Assembly (NCBI RefSeq): GCF_016424485.1 | Contig: NZ_JAELUP010000103.1 | Coordinates: forward strand, 62,001-126,000 | Origin: Paenibacillus roseus | GTDB lineage: Bacteria; Bacillota; Bacilli; Paenibacillales; Paenibacillaceae | DNA: 64,000 bases | Reading direction: 5' to 3' | Shown: piece after piece, positions 42,194-51,234 of the stretch | Layout of the letters: each line of letters starts with the position of its first letter | Position numbering within the stretch: position 1 is the first letter of the stretch | Made by a program: the position numbers and the translations under genes | Notes under the pieces: generated by a model | Databases searched by the model: none | What the model was told of the DNA's origin: nothing | The model's input: only the letters and a program-made list of their open reading frames with translations

Positions 42194-43750
42194 ATGCGAT
42201 TTGGAAAAGTAGCAACAGTTTGTCTTCTTACAGTTTCAATGTTGGTTTCATCCGTAGTCGTTATTCCAGAAAACCGTCGCGCGTCTGCGTTTACTGCGTC
42301 GAATGCAAGCGATTCCATGAACTCGTTTATCAACGTTTTTTATGATTCTTCAGCCAAATATTTTTATACCAATAGTGACCATCAGATTCAGCAGCATGCG
42401 CACGGTCCTGACAACGGGTTGTATACCGATTTTTGGTGGGGCGCTCAACTGTGGGAGACGGTAATGGATGCGTATGAGCGTACGAACAGCACCGTGTACC
42501 GCAACCTGATTGATGATATTTATACCGGTTTCAACCAAAAAGTTCCAAACATGATGGTAAATAAATTCAATGACGATCTGGGCTGGTGGGCGCTTGCTTG
42601 CCTGCGCGCCTATGAGCTGACAGGGACGGTAGAATACTTGAATCGGGGAACCTTCCTGTTTGAGAAAATTTTTGATGAATGGGATAACTCCTATGGCGGC
42701 GGCATCTGGTGGCGCAGAGATATTCATACTCCGGGAGCGACCGATGCGCAAAAAAATATGGCCACCAATGCTCCAATGGTCATAACTGCTGTCAAGCTGT
42801 ACAACGCCTATAACGACGTCAATTTTTTAAATAAGGCCAAACAGATCTATAACTGGATTCAATCCAAGCTGGTAACTGCAACTAAGATCAACGACCATGT
42901 GGAAGGTACTGGAGCAGGAACGATAAAGGATTGGGACTTCAGCTATAACTACGGTACATATCTGGGAGCAGCGCTTTCCTTGTATAAGGCTACCGGAACC
43001 GCCAGTTACTTAAACAATGCGAACTGGGCGGCGCAATATGTAATCGACAAGATGACGTCTGCTAAAACGCTAATGTACGAAGGTGAAAATGACGGAGCAG
43101 GCTTCAAGATGATCTTCGCCCGCAACCTGAACCGGCTTCGTGTCGAAGCAGGCCAATCCCAATACTTGACCTTCCTTCAGCAGAACGCAACGCAGGCATA
43201 TAATCACCGTCGCCTGAGCGATGGCATTATCGGCAGCGACTGGTCCCGTGATACCGGAAGCAGCTATATCCAAAGCCTTGCCGCAGCAGCGGGCGCATCG
43301 CTTCTGCAACTGACACCGCCGGATAATTACACCGGTTATATCGCTGGAAATGGCGTGTACGAAGCTGAAAACGCAGTCAAAAAGCTGAACAATGGCGGCG
43401 GTTTGATTAATGAGAGCGTATACAGCGGTTATAATTCCAGAGGTTACGTAGGCGGCTGGAATACAAACAACACAGCGATTATCTTTTATGTGAATCAAAA
43501 CAGTGCTTCAACGAAAGCGGTAACTTTCCGTTATGCGGCTGGTGCAGGAAATGCATCCCGCTATGTAAAGGTTAACGGGGTGAACGTAAGCAACAACCTG
43601 GCCTTCAACAGTACAGGAGGCTGGGGCAATTGGAATACGGTTACAGTGAATATACCGCTTCTGGCTGGTTCTAACGTAATTGAGCTAGGCTACAATTCCG
43701 GACTCGGCAACAGCAACTTCCTGAATGTGGATTCCATGTACGGACTGTAA
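42194..43750 (+). CDS. Secreted GH76 alpha-1,6-mannanase with C-terminal carbohydrate-binding module
   Basis: A 518-residue exported enzyme. The signal peptide covers about residues 1-32 (VATVCLLTVSMLVSSVVV, cleavage probably near RRASA). The GH76 domain (about 35-375) has FNDDLGWWALACLRAYELTG with the catalytic Asp pair, WWRRDIHTPG and MATNAPMVITAVKLYNAYND. The C-terminal module (about 390-518) starts YEAENAV and contains YNSRGYVGGW and RYAAGAGNASRYVKVNG, like CBM6/CBM35. It would cut the alpha-1,6-mannan backbone of yeast-type cell walls. AGGAGG is 6 nt before ATG 42194. Confidence 0.9.
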   Translation: MRFGKVATVCLLTVSMLVSSVVVIPENRRASAFTASNASDSMNSFINVFYDSSAKYFYTNSDHQIQQHAHGPDNGLYTDFWWGAQLWETVMDAYERTNSTVYRNLIDDIYTGFNQKVPNMMVNKFNDDLGWWALACLRAYELTGTVEYLNRGTFLFEKIFDEWDNSYGGGIWWRRDIHTPGATDAQKNMATNAPMVITAVKLYNAYNDVNFLNKAKQIYNWIQSKLVTATKINDHVEGTGAGTIKDWDFSYNYGTYLGAALSLYKATGTASYLNNANWAAQYVIDKMTSAKTLMYEGENDGAGFKMIFARNLNRLRVEAGQSQYLTFLQQNATQAYNHRRLSDGIIGSDWSRDTGSSYIQSLAAAAGASLLQLTPPDNYTGYIAGNGVYEAENAVKKLNNGGGLINESVYSGYNSRGYVGGWNTNNTAIIFYVNQNSASTKAVTFRYAAGAGNASRYVKVNGVNVSNNLAFNSTGGWGNWNTVTVNIPLLAGSNVIELGYNSGLGNSNFLNVDSMYGL

Positions 43751-43767
43751 TTGAATACGGGAAAATC

Positions 43768-43815
43768 GCAGGCTCCGGCCTCGCTGTCACAGCGGGGCTG
43801 GAGCCTGCTTTTTTG
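43768..43815 (+). terminator. Strong intrinsic terminator ending the mannan operon
   Basis: GCAGGCTCCGGCC.CGCTGT pairs with GCGGGGCTGGAGCCTGC, a stem of about 17 bp with a short loop and six T. Bases 43816-44019 then hold no gene. Confidence 0.92.
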
Positions 43816-44019
43816 TTTACGGACTCGATTTGCGGTCGAATTCGCTATCATATAGGACTTCGATGCAAGTTAGCGGCAGCTGTAAACCATATGATATAAT
43901 TATAGTATGAACGTTGAATGATGGATCTTCACTGGAAAATGTCCTGATTCTAATAGACTTTATCAGGCAAGTCCATACGGGTACGGATGAATTTGAATAT
44001 ATTGATGAAAGAGGTTTCT

Positions 44020-45351
44020 ATGGATCTATTCTCTTTTCAACAATCCGAACAACCGCAGGCGCGGCTGCTGGCGGACCGGATGCGTCCGGAGACGCTGGAC
44101 GAATATATAGGCCAGGAGCATATTGTTGGTCCGGGCAAGCTGCTGAGAAGGGCGATAGAGAGCGACCAGGTGTCGTCAATTTTGCTCTATGGCCCTCCGG
44201 GCTGCGGCAAAACTACACTGGCGCATATTATCTCCAAGAAAACAGAAGGCGACTTCGTAAGGCTTAATGCCGTCGATGCTTCTGTCAAAGATGTTCGGGA
44301 AACGATTGAACAGGCCAAAACGAATAAGGCGCTCTACGGGCGCAAGACGATTCTGTTCCTCGATGAGGTACACCGATTCAATACGGCGCGCCAGGATGCG
44401 CTTCTGCCCGCTGTCGAGCAGGGGATTATTATCTTTATCGGAGCGACGACGGAAAATCCGTTCCATCATGTCAATGGCGCCCTTCTGTCCCGGTCAACCT
44501 TGTTCCAACTGGAGCCGCTGACCAAGGCGCATTCCAGGACTGCGATGAGCAGAGCGCTCGCGGATGCAGGCAAAGGACTTGGCTTTATGCAAATCCGCAT
44601 GGATGAGGAGGCGCTTGAGCATCTTGCATCGATGGCCGGGGGAGATATTCGCCGTGCGCTCAATGCGTTGGAGCTTGCAGCGGTTACCACGCCTTCCCAG
44701 CCCGACGGAACGGTGCATATTACGCTTGCGGTGGCTGAGGAGTCGGTTCGCAAGCCGACCGTCCGTGCCGACGAGTCAACGCAGTATGATGTGCTCTCCG
44801 CCTTCCACAAGAGCGTGCGTGGCTCCAGCGATGCGGCGCTGTTCTGGTTCCTGTACGCGGTGGAGAAGCTGGGCATGGACCCGATGACTTTCCTGCGCCG
44901 TCTGATTGTCGCTTGCAGCGAGGATATCGGGCTTGCCAATCCGCAGGCGATGGTGCAAGCGGTCACCGCGATGGATGCCTATCACAAGATCGGCTGGCCG
45001 GAAGCGAAGTACAATATCGCCCAAGCGATTCTGTTTGCCGTTGAAAGCCCGAAATCCAATGCTGCCGCTGTTGCGATCGGTAAGGTCATGGATACAATTG
45101 CTTCATCGGGAACGCTGGAGGTGCCGCTGCATCTGCGCGATACGCATTACCGGGGTGCAGAGAAACTCGGGCATCAGGGCTATAAATATCCGCATGACTA
45201 TCCAGGCCATCATGTAGTTCAGCAATATTTGCCCGATCCGCTGAAATCCCGTGTTTTCTATGAAGCCACCAGGCAGGGGATGGAAGATAAAGTCCGTCAA
45301 AACCAGCAGCGGCGCAATAGCCATGCAAACGGCAACGGCGGGAACGGATAA
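44020..45351 (+). CDS. rarA: Replication-associated recombination protein A (AAA+ ATPase)
   Basis: A 443-residue MgsA/RarA/WRNIP1-type clamp-loader-like ATPase acting at stalled replication forks. Walker A is LLYGPPGCGKTTLAH (about residues 49-63), Walker B ILFLDEVHRFN and sensor 1 IGATTENPFH. The C-terminal tetramerisation domain (about 250-430) contains EDIGLANPQAM and RGAEKLGHQGYKYPHD. I chose ATG 44020, preceded by AAAGAGG; a longer reading from 43987 lacks a site. In Bacillus it follows tcdA directly. Confidence 0.94.
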   Translation: MDLFSFQQSEQPQARLLADRMRPETLDEYIGQEHIVGPGKLLRRAIESDQVSSILLYGPPGCGKTTLAHIISKKTEGDFVRLNAVDASVKDVRETIEQAKTNKALYGRKTILFLDEVHRFNTARQDALLPAVEQGIIIFIGATTENPFHHVNGALLSRSTLFQLEPLTKAHSRTAMSRALADAGKGLGFMQIRMDEEALEHLASMAGGDIRRALNALELAAVTTPSQPDGTVHITLAVAEESVRKPTVRADESTQYDVLSAFHKSVRGSSDAALFWFLYAVEKLGMDPMTFLRRLIVACSEDIGLANPQAMVQAVTAMDAYHKIGWPEAKYNIAQAILFAVESPKSNAAAVAIGKVMDTIASSGTLEVPLHLRDTHYRGAEKLGHQGYKYPHDYPGHHVVQQYLPDPLKSRVFYEATRQGMEDKVRQNQQRRNSHANGNGGNG

Positions 45352-45621
45352 GGGTGAATACCGGGTAAAAAAAGGGGAATTCTCCGAATCCGGCTGATCT
45401 GCTGCCATTAGGGACGATATTCGTTCAATGCGCCCGGAAAATACACATATTGGCGAGCCTTGCTTGAATAAACATCCATTATGAGCGGTTTCGTACATTT
45501 GACGCCGCGCTCCAATTTCGAATAAGCTGTTAATATAAACTTTTTTTATAATTTCATTTCCAGAAGGAGGTGCACCTGTTGTCGTCTGGCCCGCTTGGCG
45601 GGAGGCGGGAACAGGGAATCG
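45352..45621. other. Intergenic region with a short upstream reading frame before the CorC-type gene
   Basis: AGAAGGAGGTG (45562-45572), the strongest ribosome binding site nearby, leads to TTG 45579 and a 16-codon frame that stops at 45627-45629, overlapping the likely start of the CorC-type gene (TTG 45622). CCCGC and GCGGG form a small hairpin inside the frame. I see nothing else gene-like here. Confidence 0.4.
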
Positions 45622-46980
45622 TTGACTGACCCCTTACCCATAATACCGTTTATATTGAATGCGCTGCTGATTTTGTTTCTGGTTTTTTTGAACGGCTTTT
45701 TTGTAGCAGCCGAGTTTGCCATGGTCAAGGTGCGTGGAAGCAGGATTGACTCCCTTGCGTCTGAAGGCCATAGGAGGGCTAAATTTGCCTCTCATCTTAC
45801 GAACAATCTGGATGCATATCTGTCGGCCTGCCAGTTGGGGATTACGCTAGCCTCGCTTGGCCTGGGATATGTAGGCGAACCGGCAATTGCAAAAATTATT
45901 GAGCCTTACTTGAGGAACTGGTTTGGTCTTGGCGATGTCATCATCCATACGATTGCGTTTTTGATTGCATTTGGAATCATTACATTCCTCCATATTGTAC
46001 TTGGCGAGCTTGCGCCCAAGACGCTTGCGATTCGCAAGTCGGAGAGAATCACGCTTCTTACGGCGGCACCGCTTATTCTATTTTACAAAATCATGTATCC
46101 ATTCATATGGTTTCTTAACGGGACGGCCAACTGGCTGCTGCAACGATTTGGCGTTGAGCCTGCTTCCGAGCATGATTCCGCGCATACGGAAGAGGAAATT
46201 CGAATTTTAATGCAAGAAAGCCACAAGAGCGGGCTGATCGATAATACAGAGCTTACGCTTGTAGACAATATTTTTGAATTCGCAGAGACGAATGCCAGGG
46301 AGATTATGATCCCGCGTACCGAGATGATCTGCCTGTACACGAATAAGTCTTTTATGGAAAATAAGGAAATTGCTCTGCAAGAGATGCATACGCGCTTTCC
46401 GGTCTGCGAGACGGATAAAGACAACATTATCGGCTTTGTCCATATCAAGGATATGCTGAAAGTCGATGAAAAGAGTATCACCAGCATTATGCAGATCATA
46501 AGACCAATCACAACTGTGCCCGAATCGATGCAGATTAGCACCCTGCTCAAGCTGATGCAGAAAAAGAAGACGCAAATCGCCATTCTCATCGATGAGTACG
46601 GCGGTACCTCCGGCCTGGTTACGTTGGAGGACATCATGGAGGAAATCGTCGGTGAAATTCAGGACGAATTTGATGAGGAGCGTCCAGATGTCGAGATGAA
46701 GGATGACCAGTCGTACTCCATTAACGGCTTGATGCTGATTGAAGAGGTCAACAGCTATTTTAATATTGATATTAGCAGTGAGGATTATGACACAATTGGC
46801 GGCTGGGTCTACTCCCAGATTGAGATTCCGCCAAAGAAACAGCAATCCATCGCTTATATGGATACACATGACTTTATTATCGAAGAGACAGACAATCTCC
46901 GGATTTCCCGAATTCTCGTCCGCATGCGGGACAACAGCACGTTGAAGTTTTTCGGTGATATTCAGGCAGAGACGGGCTAA
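45622..46980 (+). CDS. HlyC/CorC-family membrane protein (DUF21-CBS)
   Basis: A 452-residue protein with a DUF21 domain of four helices (about residues 5-190: LLILFLVFLNGFFVAAEFAM, ITLASLGLGYVGEPAI, HIVLGELAPKTLAIRK), two CBS motifs (about 205-330: VMIPRTEM-like REIMIPRTEM, IDEYGGTSGLVTLED) and a CorC/HlyC domain (about 350-440). Relatives affect Mg2+ or other ion balance. The start is unclear: TTG 45622 after AGGGAA, or TTG 45595 with no site. Confidence 0.85.
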   Translation: MTDPLPIIPFILNALLILFLVFLNGFFVAAEFAMVKVRGSRIDSLASEGHRRAKFASHLTNNLDAYLSACQLGITLASLGLGYVGEPAIAKIIEPYLRNWFGLGDVIIHTIAFLIAFGIITFLHIVLGELAPKTLAIRKSERITLLTAAPLILFYKIMYPFIWFLNGTANWLLQRFGVEPASEHDSAHTEEEIRILMQESHKSGLIDNTELTLVDNIFEFAETNAREIMIPRTEMICLYTNKSFMENKEIALQEMHTRFPVCETDKDNIIGFVHIKDMLKVDEKSITSIMQIIRPITTVPESMQISTLLKLMQKKKTQIAILIDEYGGTSGLVTLEDIMEEIVGEIQDEFDEERPDVEMKDDQSYSINGLMLIEEVNSYFNIDISSEDYDTIGGWVYSQIEIPPKKQQSIAYMDTHDFIIEETDNLRISRILVRMRDNSTLKFFGDIQAETG

Positions 46981-46999
46981 ACCGCTCCGTTTAGCACAA

Positions 47000-47055
47000 C
47001 AAAAATCATCCTCCTTAATTTCGCATGGACTTGCGAAAAAGGAGGATGATTTTTG
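47000..47055. terminator. Bidirectional intrinsic terminator
   Basis: CAAAAATCATCCTCCTT (47000-47016) and its exact complement (47039-47055) enclose a smaller stem TTTCGCA/TGCGAAA. A and T runs at both ends let it stop transcription from both the CorC-type gene and mnmA. Confidence 0.93.
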
Positions 47056-47086
47056 TTTGCGGCGCGAAGAGGGCGCCACTGAAAAT

Positions 47087-48211
47087 TTACGATTGTACTG
47101 TGGCAGGCGCAATTTTATGGACCTTGTCAATCGTTGCCCCGCCCAGACAGATTTCGCCGTCATAGAAAACAACCGCCTGTCCAGGGGTAATCGCCTTTTG
47201 ATGTTGGGCAAATACGACGTCGACTGTGCTGCTATCTTCTCCGAGCGTAATCGTTACGTCCTGATCCGGCTGGCGGTAACGAAATTTGGCCGTGCATGAA
47301 AGCGGTCCTTGCAAGAGCTTCGGAGAAATCCAGTTCAGGCCGGTAGCGGTCAGGCCTTCCGAATATAGGCTCGGATGTGTTTCACCCTGAACGACATACA
47401 GCTCATTGGTTGCCAGATTTTTGTCTGCGACAAACCATGGCTCTCCTGTCCCGGACCCGCCAATCCCAAGGCCTTGGCGCTGTCCCAGGGTGTAGTACAT
47501 CAGGCCATCATGACGGCCTTTGACTTCCCCCGTGCGAATGTCAACCATCTCGCCAGGCTGAGCCGGCAAGTATTGGCTGAGGAAGGTCTTGAAATTCCGT
47601 TCGCCAATAAAGCATATACCGGTGCTGTCTTTCTTGCGGGCCGTTGCGAGTCCTGCCTCAGCAGCAATGCGGCGCACTTCGGATTTCGGCAAATGTCCGA
47701 TCGGGAACATTGCTTTGGCGAGTTGATCCTGACGGAGCGCGTGCAGGAAGTAGGTCTGATCTTTGTTGCTGTCAACGCCGCGCAGCAGCCTGGAGCCGCC
47801 ATCTGTATGCTCTACGCGGGCGTAGTGTCCGGTTGCCAAATAGTCTGCGCCAAGATCAAGCGCTTTTTTTAGGAAATCACCGAATTTAATTTCACGATTG
47901 CACATGACATCCGGGTTCGGCGTACGTCCGAGCTTGTACTCATCCAGAAAGTAGGTAAACACTTTATCGTAATACTGCTCTTCAAAATTGACCGTGTAAT
48001 ACGGAATTCCGATCTGATCGCATACCCGTGCCACATCCTGGGCGTCTTCTTCAGCCGTACAATGACCGAACTCGTCGGTGTCATCCCAATTTTTCATGAA
48101 GATGCCGATTACATCGTACCCTTGCTGCTTCAGCAGCAGAGCGGTGACCGAGGAATCGACGCCGCCGGACATCCCGACAACAATTCGTGTTGATGCGTTG
48201 GATTTTGCCAC
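47087..48211 (-). CDS. mnmA: tRNA-specific 2-thiouridylase
   Basis: A 374-residue enzyme that thiolates U34 of Glu, Gln and Lys tRNAs. The PP-loop is VVGMSGGVDSSVTALLLKQQ (about residues 11-30); the catalytic cysteines are in NPDVMCN (about 98-104) and STGICFIGER (about 195-204). The GTG start at 48211 has GAGGCGG upstream. It receives sulfur from a cysteine desulfurase; in Bacillus it follows that gene (yrvO), while here it lies on the opposite strand, separated by cymR. Confidence 0.95.
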   Translation of the reverse strand: MAKSNASTRIVVGMSGGVDSSVTALLLKQQGYDVIGIFMKNWDDTDEFGHCTAEEDAQDVARVCDQIGIPYYTVNFEEQYYDKVFTYFLDEYKLGRTPNPDVMCNREIKFGDFLKKALDLGADYLATGHYARVEHTDGGSRLLRGVDSNKDQTYFLHALRQDQLAKAMFPIGHLPKSEVRRIAAEAGLATARKKDSTGICFIGERNFKTFLSQYLPAQPGEMVDIRTGEVKGRHDGLMYYTLGQRQGLGIGGSGTGEPWFVADKNLATNELYVVQGETHPSLYSEGLTATGLNWISPKLLQGPLSCTAKFRYRQPDQDVTITLGEDSSTVDVVFAQHQKAITPGQAVVFYDGEICLGGATIDKVHKIAPATVQS

Positions 48212-48425
48212 TTGTTAACACCGCCTCTATAATAAATAAACTCCCGGATTTTACCCTCCGAGATTTCAAAGGTAATATGAACTTGCATGAAGCTCTTTGT
48301 TATTGTACCATAGCTTGAACAAGTTTTTCATGAAAGTCATGCTATTCTATCATTGAGCGGCCAGATATGTTAACATAGATGTATTATGGGAATACAGTGA
48401 TTTACAGTCAGACTTCAAGATAAGC

Positions 48426-48453
48426 TTGGAAGATTACACATCTACATTAAAAT
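48426..48453 (+). promoter_or_regulatory. Candidate cymR promoter
   Basis: TTGGAA (48426-48431) and TAAAAT (48448-48453) are separated by 16 bp, about 45 nt before the cymR start. The rest of 48212-48496 shows no gene. Confidence 0.45.
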
Positions 48454-48496
48454 AGCGCGTTGAAGGCGCATGTACAAATGGAAGAGAGGGATTACC

Positions 48497-48916
48497 TTGA
48501 AGATATCAACTAAAGGACGTTATGGATTGACGATTATGATGGAACTGGCCAATAAGTTTGGTGAAGGGCCAATCTCCCTGAAAAGCATTGCCGAGCGCAA
48601 TCAATTGTCAGAGCATTATCTGGAGCAACTGATCGCACCGCTCCGCAACGCAGGGCTGGTCAAGAGCGTACGTGGCGCTTATGGCGGCTATATTCTTTCG
48701 AAGGCGCCAGAGCAGATTACTTCCGGTGATATTATCCGTATTTTGGAAGGCCCAATTTCTCCGGTGGACTTTACCGAGGAAGATGATCCAGCCAAGCGTG
48801 ATTTGTGGATTCGTATTCGCGACAGCATTGCCAGCGTGCTTGACTCTACGACACTGGCGGATTTGATCTCGTTTACCGGACATGAAGAGGCCGACAGTTA
48901 CATGTTTTATATTTAA
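48497..48916 (+). CDS. cymR: Rrf2-family regulator CymR, master repressor of cysteine metabolism
   Basis: A 139-residue protein nearly collinear with Bacillus CymR: MKISTKGRYGLTIMMELANK, LKSIAERNQLSEHYLEQLIA (helix-turn-helix), RNAGLVKSVRGAYGGYILSK and the C-terminal EADSYMFYI. CymR represses sulfur-uptake genes together with cysteine synthase CysK. It has no cysteines of the IscR type, so it should not bind an iron-sulfur cluster. I chose TTG 48497 after GAGAGGGA; a reading from 48470 adds nine unlikely residues. Confidence 0.94.
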   Translation: MKISTKGRYGLTIMMELANKFGEGPISLKSIAERNQLSEHYLEQLIAPLRNAGLVKSVRGAYGGYILSKAPEQITSGDIIRILEGPISPVDFTEEDDPAKRDLWIRIRDSIASVLDSTTLADLISFTGHEEADSYMFYI

Positions 48917-48984
48917 GAATCGGCTGATGGCTGGAGCTTATGCCTGAAATCTAAATTCTTTTGCGTCATCTTCCGTAAATCCAA

Positions 48985-49016
48985 AACAGACCTTGCTGCA
49001 TAAGGTCTGTTTTATT
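48985..49016 (+). terminator. Intrinsic terminator after cymR
   Basis: AACAGACCTT and AAGGTCTGTT form a perfect 10-bp stem with a 7-nt loop, followed by TTTATT. Confidence 0.85.
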
Positions 49017-49117
49017 AGGTTCTTCTTCTTTTCACTATAGTTTCATTTGATGATTAAAAAAGTGCAGCGGTGTCGCCTATCTCAGGCAGGCAGCCGTTGG
49101 CGCGTTAAGGAGCAGCT

Positions 49118-50272
49118 ATGCCAAATATATATTTTGATCATGCTTCCACAACGCCTCTTCATCCAGAAGTGTTGTCGGTTATGATGGACATTTATCAGGG
49201 ACCTCCCGGCAATCCTTCCAGCACGCACTCTTTTGGTCGAACCGCCAAGCGTCATTTGACGCAGGCAAGGGACCGGATTGCGGCGGTTGTAGGCTGTCAT
49301 CCCTCGGAGCTTATGTTCACCTCCGGCGGGACGGAAAGCGACAATACCGCCCTGCGGGGAACACTGAATGCGCTGCGTCATACCGGCAAACGCCACTTGA
49401 TCACGTCTTCAGCCGAGCATCATGCGGTGTTGCATACCTCAAAGCGTCTGGAGGAGGAGGGCTATTCCATCACGTTGCTGGAACCGGATGGAGACGGCAT
49501 CATATCGCCCGAGAAGGTTCAAAACGCCTTGCGTGAAGATACAACAATGATCAGCTTGTTGTATGTCAATAATGAAGTCGGTACGATCCAGCCGATTGCC
49601 GAAATCGGAGCCGTTGCACGTGAAGCAGGGGTGCTGTTCCATGTGGATGGCGTGCAGGCGTTAGGATCGATCCGGCTGAATCTGCATGAGCTGCCGGTTG
49701 ATCTGATGAGCTTTACCGCACATAAAATCAATGGACCTCAAGGAATCGGAGCATTGTATATTGCCAAGTCCGTACCATTTCAACCGCAAATTGTTGGCGG
49801 TTCCCAAGAGGGCAAGCGCAGGGCCGGTACGGAAAATACAGCGTCAGCCACAGGATTTGCCAAGGCTGTCGAACTGTCGGACGAGCATTTCGAGGAAAAG
49901 AACCGCCATATCTCGCTGCTTAGGGAGACGTTCATTCATGGTCTGGAAGCCGAGCTTGGCAGTTCTGCGTTTGTCATCAATGGACACAAGGAGAGAAGTG
50001 TGCCCCATATCCTTAATATCAGCCTACTGGGAGCGGATACGGAAACGCTGCTGATGAATCTGGATATGGAGGGCATTGCGGCTTCCAGCGGTTCGGCCTG
50101 TACGTCGGGATCGCTTGAGCGCTCTCACGTGCTGAAGGCCATGAGCTTGCCGCCGGATCGTCTGAACAGCGCTGTGCGTTTTAGTTTTGGTTTGGGGAAT
50201 ACTTTGAAGGAGATCGAATACGCGGTCAAAAAAATTGCAACCATTTTGAATCGTATTCGTAGTAAAGTATAG
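49118..50272 (+). CDS. Cysteine desulfurase (YrvO-like)
   Basis: A 384-residue class V PLP enzyme that mobilises sulfur from cysteine. The PLP lysine lies in SFTAHKINGPQG (about residues 197-208) and the catalytic cysteine in SSGSACTSGSLERS (about 322-335). N-terminal YFDHASTTPLHPEV and TSGGTESDNTALRG are typical. Its Bacillus counterpart YrvO feeds the thiouridylase MnmA. AAGGAG precedes the ATG. Confidence 0.92.
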   Translation: MPNIYFDHASTTPLHPEVLSVMMDIYQGPPGNPSSTHSFGRTAKRHLTQARDRIAAVVGCHPSELMFTSGGTESDNTALRGTLNALRHTGKRHLITSSAEHHAVLHTSKRLEEEGYSITLLEPDGDGIISPEKVQNALREDTTMISLLYVNNEVGTIQPIAEIGAVAREAGVLFHVDGVQALGSIRLNLHELPVDLMSFTAHKINGPQGIGALYIAKSVPFQPQIVGGSQEGKRRAGTENTASATGFAKAVELSDEHFEEKNRHISLLRETFIHGLEAELGSSAFVINGHKERSVPHILNISLLGADTETLLMNLDMEGIAASSGSACTSGSLERSHVLKAMSLPPDRLNSAVRFSFGLGNTLKEIEYAVKKIATILNRIRSKV

Positions 50273-50286
50273 GAGGCCTCCAACTA

Positions 50287-50823
50287 GTGATCAAAGTACA
50301 GCATTTGATCGGGCAGCCCGTGATTGATTATACAACCGGCAAGCAAGCCGGTGTTGTCAAAGATATCTGGTTCAATGAGCATTGGGTTTTGAAAGGCATT
50401 ATTGTGGAAACCAGCCGCTGGCTCTCCCGCGGCATAACGGGTCTTCTCTGGGATGCGGTCGTCGCTTGCGGAGAAGATGCGGTGCTCATTTCGGATCGGC
50501 AGGCCTTGCGCAAGCTCAATGCGGATGAGGTCACACGCTGCTTCCAGACCGGTGCGGTTCGTCTAAAGGATTTGCCTGTCATTACACAGGAAGGTTTTCA
50601 ATTAGGCCGGATCTCGGATGTTTATTTTGACCAAAATATGGGTACACCAATAGTAGGGTATGAATTAACGGATGGTTTTATCTCGGATCTTCGAGAAGGG
50701 CGCAGATGGCTTAGAATTTCGGATTATCCCGATGAGGTTACACTTGGGGAGGATGCGATTCTCGTACCGGTTCGCGCTGAGGAAGATTTGCAGCATATGG
50801 CCACTTCGGAATCGGTAAATTAG
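50287..50823 (+). CDS. PRC-barrel domain protein (YrrD-like)
   Basis: A 178-residue protein of two PRC-barrel-like repeats: HLIGQPVIDYTTGKQAGVVK (about residues 6-25) and LPVITQEGFQLGRISDVYFD (about 97-116). It has no membrane segment or enzyme motif. The function is unknown; Bacillus has a similar gene, yrrD, in this neighbourhood. GTG 50287 is preceded by AGGAGG and lies 14 nt after the desulfurase stop, so both are probably co-transcribed. Confidence 0.8.
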   Translation: MIKVQHLIGQPVIDYTTGKQAGVVKDIWFNEHWVLKGIIVETSRWLSRGITGLLWDAVVACGEDAVLISDRQALRKLNADEVTRCFQTGAVRLKDLPVITQEGFQLGRISDVYFDQNMGTPIVGYELTDGFISDLREGRRWLRISDYPDEVTLGEDAILVPVRAEEDLQHMATSESVN

Positions 50824-50835
50824 GGAGAAATGAAG

Positions 50836-51027
50836 ATGAGATGCCCAAACTGCAATTCCAAGGATATCGGAAAAATCGGCTCCCATCAATTTTATTGCTG
50901 GGGATGTTTTATCGAACTGACCGTAAACGGAGAAAAAATGTCCGTGTATCAGGTAGAAGAAGACGGAACGCTCAGTTCGCTTGACGATCTGTTCTTTGAG
51001 GAAGAAATGCCGGGAATGCACGCATAA
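50836..51027 (+). CDS. Small zinc-ribbon-like protein
   Basis: A 63-residue protein starting RCPNCNSKDIGKIGSHQFYC and continuing WGCFIEL: two CxxC pairs (CPNC and CWGC) that would bind one zinc ion, then an acidic tail (DDLFFEEEMPG). The function is unknown. ATG 50836 is 8 nt from GGGAG; ATG 50830 is only 2 nt away. It is the last gene of the desulfurase operon. Confidence 0.75.
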   Translation: MRCPNCNSKDIGKIGSHQFYCWGCFIELTVNGEKMSVYQVEEDGTLSSLDDLFFEEEMPGMHA

Positions 51028-51039
51028 CGATACGAATAA

Positions 51040-51066
51040 TGAGACGGCCGCTGGCCGTCTTTTTTG
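51040..51066 (+). terminator. Intrinsic terminator after the zinc-ribbon gene
   Basis: AGACGGCC and GGCCGTCT form an 8-bp stem around a short loop, followed by six T. Confidence 0.88.
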
Positions 51067-51234
51067 TATACAATATTTTTTAAAGTTATTCCTTGCCTTG
51101 CGTCTGGCTATTGCGAGAATCCCGCAATGGATCATAGGATCAGACAAGGATGTTTTGTCCACCTCCTACATATACTGTAGAAAAGAGCGCCCGCTTACGG
51201 TGCGGACGCCCGATGCCAGAAGGGGCGAATAACA

